Assembly: GCA_965262315.1 (NCBI GenBank)
Contig: CBDHFJ010000130.1
Span: 1 to 17,922, forward strand
Direction of reading: 5' to 3'
DNA: 17,922 bases
Source: JBCCFK01 sp965262315
Lineage (GTDB): Bacteria > Actinomycetota > Acidimicrobiia > Acidimicrobiales > UBA8592
The notes below the pieces were generated by a model that was not told where the DNA came from, did not search any database, and saw nothing but the letters and a program-made list of their open reading frames with translations. Each line of letters begins with the position of its first letter. Positions within the stretch are counted from its first letter, which is position 1. Below are positions 12,894 to 17,922 of the stretch, one piece after another. A program made the translations under genes and the position numbers.

Positions 12894-13435
12894 CGGCCCG
12901 CCTCCTCGAAGTGGTCCAGACGGAAGCTGGCGGCGCCGTGATTGAGGGGATCGCGGATGAGGTCGATGGCGCGAGCGCCGGGACCGTAGCTGTGGATGGC
13001 GCCGGTGGGGACCACTCGGACGAACGCGGCGTCGGACATCTCGAGGGCGCCGTGCCCGGAGATGGCCTCGAGCTCGCCGCCCGCGATGAGTGAGGTCACC
13101 GCGGGGTCGTCCAGCGCGACCAGCTCCGCTTCGGCCTGGAAGTGGATCGTGAAGGGCGGACCGGCCGGGAGGCGTCGGAACGGGATGGTCACGCCGACGT
13201 AGGGGTTGGACGCGATGTTCCGGGCCTTGCGGCTCGTCGTCATGGTGTGGAACCAGAGCGACGTGCCGACGGCGTCGTAGACGACGCCGGCCGAGTGCGG
13301 GCGGCCTGCCGGCGAGACCGTGGCCAGCGTCATGAAGCTTCGCTTGGCGATCGTGCGCAGGATGCGGCGGGCGTGGGCCGGGTCGTCCGTGAACGAGTCG
13401 GCGGCGGGGGTGATGGGTGCGTGTGTGGTTTCCAT
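12890..13435 (-). CDS. Pyridoxamine 5'-phosphate oxidase-fold (PPOX) protein
   Basis: This protein of about 181 residues has the split-barrel flavin/F420 fold. ARRILRTIAKRSFMTLATVSPAGRPHSAGVVYDAVGTSLWFHT covers the first helix and three strands. SRKARNIASNPYVGVTIPFR is the cofactor-side 'R.aRNi..np.v.v' block. The C-terminal part is more variable. The ATG at 13435 is chosen over the GTG at 13444 because a GGTGGAG tract precedes it. The alternative adds three residues and cannot be excluded. It is first in a PPOX-DUF1772-AraC operon with a 4-nt overlap into DUF1772. The upstream 78-nt gap contains GGGCATTC twice in tandem (minus strand, within 13470-13487), a candidate AraC half-site pair. Confidence 0.82.
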   Translation of the reverse strand: METTHAPITPAADSFTDDPAHARRILRTIAKRSFMTLATVSPAGRPHSAGVVYDAVGTSLWFHTMTTSRKARNIASNPYVGVTIPFRRLPAGPPFTIHFQAEAELVALDDPAVTSLIAGGELEAISGHGALEMSDAAFVRVVPTGAIHSYGPGARAIDLIRDPLNHGAASFRLDHFEEAGR

Positions 13436-13513
13436 GGACTCCACCCTGACGGCTCGACGCCGGATGATGAATGCCCAGAATGCCCGGATTCTTGATCGAT
13501 CGTCCAGCGTCGG

Positions 13514-14749
13514 TCAGGTCGGTTCCGGATCCCCGCCGGTGACCGTTCGAACCGCCACGCCGAGGGCGAGGGTGATGCCGCCGCCGATCAGAGCCGACAC
13601 CGGGAGGGAGAAGATCAGGATCACGCAGCCGACGAGCCCCAGCACGGCGATGGGTCGGGGCCACCGGCGTTGCTCGGGCGTGAGGGTCAGCGCAGCGGCG
13701 TTGGTGATCGCGTAGTAGGTCAGGATCGCCACGCCCGACACCGCGATGGCGCTGCGGAGCTCGAGCACCAGGACCAGCACGATGACGACCGAGGCGACGG
13801 TGAGCTCGGCCCGCAGCGGGAGACTGCGTTCTCCGTCGACGTGCGCGTACCAGCTGGGCAGCTCGCGGTTGCGGGCCATGGCCAGGGTGGTTCGCGAGAC
13901 GCCCGGGATCAGGTTCAGGAGCACGCCCAGCGCGGCGATGCCGGCGCCCACGCGGATGATGCCCGACAGGCTGGAGTCGCCGACGAGCCGGAGCGGCGCG
14001 TCGGTGGCGGCCAGCGCTTCGGCGTCGACAGCCGCCAGGGCGGTCACGGCCACGATGGCGTACAGGAGGAGCACCGCGGCGAGGGCGCGGGGCACGGCCT
14101 TGGGGATCGTGACCTCGGGGTCCTTGACCTCCTCGCCCAGGGTGGCGATGCGGGCGTACCCGGCGAACGCGAAGAAGAGGAAACCGGCCGACTGCAGAAT
14201 GTCGTAGAGCGAGCCCTCGATGGGCGTGATGCGATCGAGGTCGGCCCCGTCGCTCGACCAGCCGGTCACGATCACGAGGGCCAGTGCCGTCAGCGACACC
14301 ACCAGCAGCACGCGCGTCACCGCGACCGTGCGGGTCAGCCCGCCGATGTTCACCGCGGTGATGCCGACAACGGCGAGGATGGCGACGAATCGCTCCTGCT
14401 CGGGCCACAGGTAGGCGCCGACCGTGAGCGCCATCGCCGCGCACGACGCGGTCTTGCCGACGACGAACCCCCAGCCGGCCAGGTGGCCCCACCCGAGGCT
14501 CAGCTGGCGTCGGCCGTAGATGTAGGTGCCCCCCGATTCCGGGTGGATCGCCGCGAGCTGGGCCGATGAGGCAGCGTTGCAGAATGCGACCACACCCGCG
14601 ATGACGAGTCCGATGATGAGCCCCGTCCCGGCCGCTCGAGCGGCCGGCGCCCATGCGGCGAAGACCCCGGCGCCGATCATCGACCCGGCTCCGATGATCA
14701 CCGCGTCGGAGACGCCGAGCTCGCGCTTGAGGGTGCCGCTGGTCGCCAT
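13514..14749 (-). CDS. APC-superfamily amino-acid permease
   Basis: This 411-residue, about 12-helix transporter contains the APC family helix-1 signature VIIGAGSMIGAGVFAAW (about 17-33), where the GAG...G backbone binds the amino-acid carboxylate. HPESGGTYIYGRR (69-81) is found at the helix 2-3 loop. The helix 6 region GFLFFAFAGYARIATLGEEVKDPEVTIPKAVP contains the 'F.ayeG.d....aeEvknPertiPrai' motif. It is slightly shorter than the 440-500 residues usual for the family. It probably imports an amino acid or amine with protons. It is divergent from a TetR gene (170-bp gap), which may control it. Its start has a TAGGGT box 8 nt upstream. Confidence 0.92.
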   Translation of the reverse strand: MATSGTLKRELGVSDAVIIGAGSMIGAGVFAAWAPAARAAGTGLIIGLVIAGVVAFCNAASSAQLAAIHPESGGTYIYGRRQLSLGWGHLAGWGFVVGKTASCAAMALTVGAYLWPEQERFVAILAVVGITAVNIGGLTRTVAVTRVLLVVSLTALALVIVTGWSSDGADLDRITPIEGSLYDILQSAGFLFFAFAGYARIATLGEEVKDPEVTIPKAVPRALAAVLLLYAIVAVTALAAVDAEALAATDAPLRLVGDSSLSGIIRVGAGIAALGVLLNLIPGVSRTTLAMARNRELPSWYAHVDGERSLPLRAELTVASVVIVLVLVLELRSAIAVSGVAILTYYAITNAAALTLTPEQRRWPRPIAVLGLVGCVILIFSLPVSALIGGGITLALGVAVRTVTGGDPEPT

Positions 14750-14757
14750 GGTCGGTC

Positions 14758-14763
14758 ACCCTA
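14758..14763 (-). promoter_or_regulatory. Near-leaderless -10 box of the APC permease gene
   Basis: Minus-strand TAGGGT ends 8 nt before the ATG at 14749, so the transcript would have no leader or a one-base leader. The hexamer is the same as that ahead of the DinB-like gene. Confidence 0.45.
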
Positions 14764-14907
14764 TGGCTCGGCGGGGACGGGCCTCCGATTCTGCGGGCGG
14801 GGTCGCCAGTTGTTCACCTCGGCGCCATGTTCGCGTTGCCGCCTCCCGGTCCCGGCCAATCCCGACGGGGAGACGCCGAATAGCGATCCAATTCGTATCG
14901 GTTGGGG

Positions 14908-14919
14908 TAGCGTGGTCTC
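14908..14919 (+). promoter_or_regulatory. Leaderless -10 box of the TetR gene at 14920
   Basis: TAGCGT (14908-14913) is followed by 6 nt and the ATG at 14920. Just upstream is an AT-richer stretch, ATCCAATTCGTATCGG, with CGAT/ATCG ends (14884-14900) that could hold an operator. The rest of the 170-bp divergent gap shows nothing else clear. Confidence 0.5.
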
Positions 14920-15498
14920 ATGCCTCGCTCCGGAGCCGTCGGTCGGCCGCCCGGGCCACACGGCGACACGCTGGCCAAGATCCTGCCCACTGCGCTCCGG
15001 CTCTTCCTCGACGAGGGCGGCGCGGCGCTGACGCCAACCCGGTTGCACCAGGAGACCGGTGTCTCCCGGGCCACGATCTATCGCAACTGGCCCGAGCCCG
15101 CCGACCTGATCGAGATCATGTTGGCTCGGGCCACCGAACTGCCACCCGACGGTTGCTGGACCGGCGACCTGGGTCCGGACCTGCATCGGGCGGTGGAGAC
15201 GCTGCGTTGGCGGTTCGAGCATCGTCCTGCGCGCGCGTTCTTCGCCGCCACGCTGGAGTACGGCCGCACCTCGCCGCGGGTGGCCGAGACCTCTGCCCAG
15301 TTCGTGGCGGGCATTCTCGAGCCCATCCGACTCGTCATCGCCGGCGCGGTCGAAGCCGGCCACCTGCAGGGCGAAGTCGACGACCTGGTCTCCGAGGTCG
15401 CCGGGCCGTTGATGCTCGAGCACGTCATCCAGGGCCGCTTCGTCTCCGAGCGTCGCGCCCGAGAGGTCGTCGACGCCTTTCTGGCGCACCACACCTGA
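14920..15498 (+). CDS. TetR-family transcriptional regulator
   Basis: This 192-residue protein begins with a basic tail (SGAVGRPPGPHGDT). The helix-turn-helix is LTPTRLHQETGVSRATIYRNWPEPADL (about 37-63), with the IYRNW recognition helix. The C-terminal helices form a TetR_C ligand/dimerisation domain, ending RRAREVVDAFLAHHT. It is transcribed toward a thiolase-CMD operon and away from an APC permease, either of which could be its target. An inverted repeat GGAACC-N13-GGTTCC lies between it and the thiolase. Ligand unknown. Confidence 0.9.
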   Translation: MPRSGAVGRPPGPHGDTLAKILPTALRLFLDEGGAALTPTRLHQETGVSRATIYRNWPEPADLIEIMLARATELPPDGCWTGDLGPDLHRAVETLRWRFEHRPARAFFAATLEYGRTSPRVAETSAQFVAGILEPIRLVIAGAVEAGHLQGEVDDLVSEVAGPLMLEHVIQGRFVSERRAREVVDAFLAHHT

Positions 15499-15550
15499 CC
15501 CCTCGTGGCCTCGACTCCGACCTCGGCGTCGTTGCCGGCGGCCGTGATGG

Positions 15551-15575
15551 GGAACCGAACGCCAGCTCGGGTTCC
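15551..15575. promoter_or_regulatory. Inverted repeat GGAACC-N13-GGTTCC ahead of the thiolase
   Basis: Arms 15551-15556 and 15570-15575 are perfectly complementary, with the next inner base also nearly symmetric. It lies about 26 bp upstream of the presumed thiolase -10 (15601-15606), overlapping where a -35 or activator site would be. It is a candidate operator for the TetR protein just upstream; the evidence is symmetry and position only. Confidence 0.35.
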
Positions 15576-15600
15576 GTGGCCTCGGGAATCGTCGGTCCGG

Positions 15601-15606
15601 TACGGT
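15601..15606 (+). promoter_or_regulatory. Candidate -10 of the thiolase-CMD operon
   Basis: TACGGT fits TAnnnT and predicts a start near 15613 and a leader of about 40 nt. That leader contains the GAGGAC ribosome site (15641-15646) 6-8 nt before the ATG. The -35 is not obvious. Confidence 0.4.
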
Positions 15607-15652
15607 TGGTTGCCGAACGACCAGCTGCCACACGATCAACGAGGACCGAACC

Positions 15653-16876
15653 ATGGCCGACGCATTCATCATCGACGCATGCCGCACCCCCCGCGGCATC
15701 GGCAAGCAGGGCAAGGGCGCACTCGCCCACCTGCATCCAGGCCATCTGGGCCGCACCGTGCTGGAGGCGATCCGCGACCGCAACGGCATCGACACCGCTG
15801 ACGTCGACGATGTCGTCTGGGGCACCAGCTCCCAGGTCATGGAGCAGAGCGGCGACCTCGGTCGCATGTCGGCTCTCGATGCCGGCTACGACATCAAGGC
15901 CAGCGGCGTGACCCTCGACCGCTTCTGCGGCTCGGGCATCACCAGCGCCAACATCGCCGCCACCGCGGTCATGGCCGGGATGGAGGACCTCGTGGTCTCC
16001 GGCGGCACCGAGATGATGTCGCTGCCCAAGAAGGGCCTCATGCCCATGGGTGCCGGCAACCCGCACCTCCAGGAGCTGCACCCGCAGTCGCATCAGGGTG
16101 TCTGCGCCGATGCCATCGCCACCCTCGAAGGCATCCCGCGCCGCGCGCTCGACGAGCACGCTGCCGAGTCCCAGGCCCGGGCCGAGATCGCCATCAAGGA
16201 AGGCCGCTTCGACAAGAGCCTCATCCCCGTCTTCAACCTCGACGGCTCGCTGGCGCTCGACCAGGAAGAGTTCCCTCGCCCCGGCACGACCGCCGACTCG
16301 CTCGCCAACCTCCAGCCGAGCTTCCCCGCGATCGCCGACTACCGCCACGAGGAGGGTGCCCTCACCTTCCGCGAGCAGATCAACGCCAAGTACCCCGACC
16401 TCGACATCGAGCACGTGCACCATGCCGGCAACAGCTCCGGTGTGGTCGACGGCTCGGCCGCGATCCTCTGGGCCTCCGAGGACTACGCCAAGGCCCACGG
16501 CCTCAAGCCCCGAGCCCGTGTGGTGGCCACCGGCAACATGGGCGACGATCCGACGCTCATGCTGAACGCCCCCGTCCCGTCGGCAAAGAAGGTGCTTGCG
16601 CGGGCCGGCATGACCCTCGACGACATCGACCTGTTCGAGATCAACGAGGCCTTCGCCGTCGTCTCCGAGAAGTTCCAGCGCGACCTCGACCTGGACCGGT
16701 CGAAGGTCAATGTCAACGGCGGCGCCATGGCGCTGGGCCACCCGATCGGCGCCACCGGCGCGATCCTCATCGGCACCTGCCTCGACGAGCTCGAGCGTCA
16801 GGACAAGCAGGTCGGTCTCATCACCATGTGCGCCGGCGGCGGTATGGCACCCGCCATCATCATCGAACGGGTCTGA
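15653..16876 (+). CDS. Thiolase (acetyl-CoA C-acyltransferase)
   Basis: This 407-residue thiolase has all catalytic elements. The acyl-accepting Cys92 is in LDRFCGSGITSAN, NEAFAVVSEKF is the conserved NEAF loop, His363 is in GGAMALGHPIGATGA, and Cys393 is in TMCAGGGMAPAIIIE. The length matches degradative/biosynthetic thiolases that cleave 3-ketoacyl-CoA with CoA or condense two acetyl-CoA units. The active-site loop KKGLMPMGAGNPHLQELHPQ is in the position of the family's substrate-covering region and is unlike the usual 'RGG..MG' form, so the natural substrate may be unusual. The next gene follows after 4 nt, so an operon with the CMD/AhpD-like protein is expected. Confidence 0.95.
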   Translation: MADAFIIDACRTPRGIGKQGKGALAHLHPGHLGRTVLEAIRDRNGIDTADVDDVVWGTSSQVMEQSGDLGRMSALDAGYDIKASGVTLDRFCGSGITSANIAATAVMAGMEDLVVSGGTEMMSLPKKGLMPMGAGNPHLQELHPQSHQGVCADAIATLEGIPRRALDEHAAESQARAEIAIKEGRFDKSLIPVFNLDGSLALDQEEFPRPGTTADSLANLQPSFPAIADYRHEEGALTFREQINAKYPDLDIEHVHHAGNSSGVVDGSAAILWASEDYAKAHGLKPRARVVATGNMGDDPTLMLNAPVPSAKKVLARAGMTLDDIDLFEINEAFAVVSEKFQRDLDLDRSKVNVNGGAMALGHPIGATGAILIGTCLDELERQDKQVGLITMCAGGGMAPAIIIERV

Positions 16877-16880
16877 GTCG

Positions 16881-17474
16881 ATGCCGAACCGCATCGAGCC
16901 GCTGCCCCGCGAGGAGCTCGCCGAGTTCGAGGACGGCCTGGCCATGGTCGAGGCATTGATGGGCTTCGTGCCCACGTCGATGCACGTCATGGCCAGGGTT
17001 CCCGGCCTGCTGCCGGCGTTCCAGCACCTCGGGGCGGCCGCGATGGGGAACGGCCTGCTGCCGGACGGCCTGCCGCACATGATCTCGCATGTCGCGTCGT
17101 ACGGTGCGGGCTGTCGCTACTGCCAGGCCCACACAGCGGGCACGGCCGAGCGCAACGGCCTCGCTCCCGAGAAGGTCGCCGAGCTGTGGAACTTCGAGCG
17201 GAGCGAGCACTTCTCCGACGCGGAACGAGCGGCGTTGCGGATCGCGTTCGGTTCGGGGCAGAGCCCGAATGCCGTGACCGACCAGGACTTCGAGCGTGCT
17301 CGGGAGTTCTACGACGACGCGCAGCTCGCGGCCATCGTCGCCGTGGCGTCGTTCTTCGGTTTCCTCAACCGGTGGAACGACACCATGGCCACCGGGCTCG
17401 AGGAGGAGCCGCTCGCCTTCGGCGCCGAACGGCTGACCGGCGCCGGCTGGGAGCCCGGCAAACACGCCGGCTGA
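16881..17474 (+). CDS. AhpD/carboxymuconolactone decarboxylase-family protein
   Basis: This 197-residue protein has the CMD/AhpD fold marker GAGCRYCQAHTAGTAERNGL (76-95), with the redox CxxCxxH triad Cys78, Cys81 and His84. It is followed by the helix carrying EKVAELWNFE and a second DDAQLAAIVAVASFFGFLNRWND helix. The intact CxxC suggests peroxidase or thiol-disulfide chemistry rather than decarboxylation, but this is a family-level inference. The ATG is 4 nt after the thiolase stop with no strong ribosome site, implying coupling. Its last codons and stop lie inside the first copy of a 66-bp tandem repeat. Confidence 0.87.
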   Translation: MPNRIEPLPREELAEFEDGLAMVEALMGFVPTSMHVMARVPGLLPAFQHLGAAAMGNGLLPDGLPHMISHVASYGAGCRYCQAHTAGTAERNGLAPEKVAELWNFERSEHFSDAERAALRIAFGSGQSPNAVTDQDFERAREFYDDAQLAAIVAVASFFGFLNRWNDTMATGLEEEPLAFGAERLTGAGWEPGKHAG

Positions 17475-17674
17475 GCCCTTGGCCGTCTCGGGTGGGTGGT
17501 GTACCAGTTGGTGCCAGGCACGGGTGGGTACGCCGGCTGAGCCCTTGGCCGTCTCGGGTGGGTGGTGTACCAGTTGGTGCCAGGCACGGGTGGGTACGCC
17601 GGCTGAGCCCTTGGCCGTCTCGGGTGGGTGGTGTACCAGTTGGTGCCAGGCACGGGTGGGTACGCCGGCTGAGC
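17464..17674. repeat. 66-bp tandem repeat, 3.2 perfect copies
   Basis: Units start at 17464, 17530 and 17596 (ACGCCGGCTGAGCCC...), with a partial 13-bp unit at 17662-17674; the period is exactly 66 bp and I see no differences between copies. Each unit contains the short palindromes GTGCC-A-GGCAC and ACCA-GT-TGGT. The first unit overlaps the end of the CMD-family gene, including its GCC GGC TGA codons, and the same 13 bp, ACGCCGGCTGAGC, bounds both ends. That is the layout expected of tandem duplication of the gene's 3' end. The minus strand is open through the repeats but this is not a convincing gene. Confidence 0.95.
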
Positions 17675-17699
17675 GGCTTCGCGCCGTCGGCGCGAGCCG
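17674..17699. terminator. Hairpin between the CMD-like and Lrp genes
   Basis: CGGC-T-TCGCGCC (17674-17685), loop GTC, and GGCGCGA-GCCG (17689-17699) form an 11-bp stem with one bulged T. It lies between convergent genes and could serve as a two-way U-less terminator. Confidence 0.5.
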
Positions 17700-17710
17700 T
17701 GGCCGACTCG

Positions 17711-17922
17711 TCAGTCGGTCCCGATGAGGTCGGCGACTGTTCGGAGCAACGGCGTGGCGAGCGCGAGCTGCGTCTCGGTGTGGGACACCTCGTCCAGCGC
17801 CGAGATCTCCTGGAGGATCCGATGGAGATCCTCGTTGGTCGTGGCCACGATCTTGAGGAGCAGATCGCCTGCGCCGGTGACCGTGTGGATCTCCAACACC
17901 TCCGGAATGCTGCTCAGGTGGC
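17711..17922 (-). CDS. Lrp/AsnC-family regulator, C-terminal part (start outside window)
   Basis: The minus-strand frame is open to the window end, giving about 70 residues: HLSSIPEVLEIHTVTGAGDLLLKI, then a helix (NEDLHRILQEISALDEVSH), then TETQLALATPLLR. This is the RAM/AsnC ligand-binding domain, with its 'ipeV...h.vtG..D.ll.v.....dl..ll.ei..l.gV..t.T.l.l' pattern. The DNA-binding domain would lie beyond 17922. Such proteins sense amino acids or related metabolites. An internal GTG at 17899 is not a real start because homologous sequence continues upstream of it. Confidence 0.88.
   Translation of the reverse strand, partial: HLSSIPEVLEIHTVTGAGDLLLKIVATTNEDLHRILQEISALDEVSHTETQLALATPLLRTVADLIGTD

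Noticed and set aside
12411..14759. Long minus-strand open frame spanning the APC, PPOX and DUF1772 genes
   Set aside because: Only its last part (DUF1772) is meaningful. The rest is an arginine/proline-rich shadow of the APC and PPOX genes, which lie in other frames with clear motifs.
15425..17080. Long minus-strand open frame antisense to the thiolase
   Set aside because: It is Val/Gly/Asp-rich shadow translation without recognisable domains, opposite a thiolase with a complete active site.
17309..17653. Repeat protein encoded on the minus strand through the 66-bp units (22-residue PGTNWYTTHP-type repeats)
   Set aside because: The unit is a multiple of 3 so the frame stays open by default. 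It runs antisense into the CMD-like gene, has no ribosome site, and its composition is that of an untranslated repeat.
17464..17674. CRISPR array
   Set aside because: The units are contiguous, identical 66-bp copies with no unique spacers and no cas genes nearby.

Overview
The window is G+C-rich and densely coded. It looks like a chromosomal segment of an actinobacterium. Codon use favours G/C third positions throughout. There are two PPOX/flavin-reductase-fold proteins of the kind linked to F420 or flavin, an F420:NADPH-reductase-like protein, a DinB/mycothiol-type protein, and an abundance of TetR regulators with fatty-acyl-CoA enzymes. At least seven genes have a TAnnnT box 6-8 nt upstream of the start codon, the layout of leaderless mRNAs. 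A member of Acidimicrobiia or a related lineage would fit, but that placement is inference. I see no rRNA, tRNA, CRISPR array, transposase, integrase or phage gene.

Layout. (1) Positions 1-1974, + strand: an operon of a TesB-like acyl-CoA thioesterase (cut by the window edge), an HSD10-like short-chain dehydrogenase and an F420/FMN-binding PPOX-fold protein. (2) 2127-3736, - strand: a two-domain rhodanese and a SAM methyltransferase; a DinB-like protein lies divergently at 3843. (3) 4447-7544: a TetR regulator and an alpha/beta hydrolase (overlapping GTGA junction) face a DHA2-type MFS efflux pump. The shared control region holds three TTTCCGGAA-like sites, the best-defined regulatory module in the window. 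(4) 7670-9698: an F420-reductase-like protein and a DJ-1/PfpI protein broken by a one-base frameshift, divergent from a leaderless TetR gene. (5) 9779-14749, all - strand: APC amino-acid permease, then a PPOX / DUF1772 / AraC operon, then a TauD-type dioxygenase and a crotonase-fold enoyl-CoA isomerase-like enzyme. (6) 14920-17474, + strand: TetR, thiolase and an AhpD/CMD-like protein, followed by 3.2 perfect copies of a 66-bp tandem repeat. (7) 17711-end, - strand: the 3' part of an Lrp/AsnC regulator.

Functionally this is an accessory catabolic and detoxification neighbourhood. It has acyl-CoA turnover enzymes (thioesterase, 3-hydroxyacyl-CoA dehydrogenase-like SDR, enoyl-CoA isomerase, thiolase), deazaflavin/flavin redox proteins, two transporters and five or six dedicated regulators. 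I do not see a convincing new multi-gene defence or biosynthetic system. The observations most worth a second look are non-coding: the TTTCCGGAA operator cluster, a hairpin-plus-22-bp element with compensating stem changes found after two different genes, the 66-bp repeat that starts inside a coding sequence, and two apparent single-base frameshifts. One of those frameshifts is independently suggested by a leaderless promoter.
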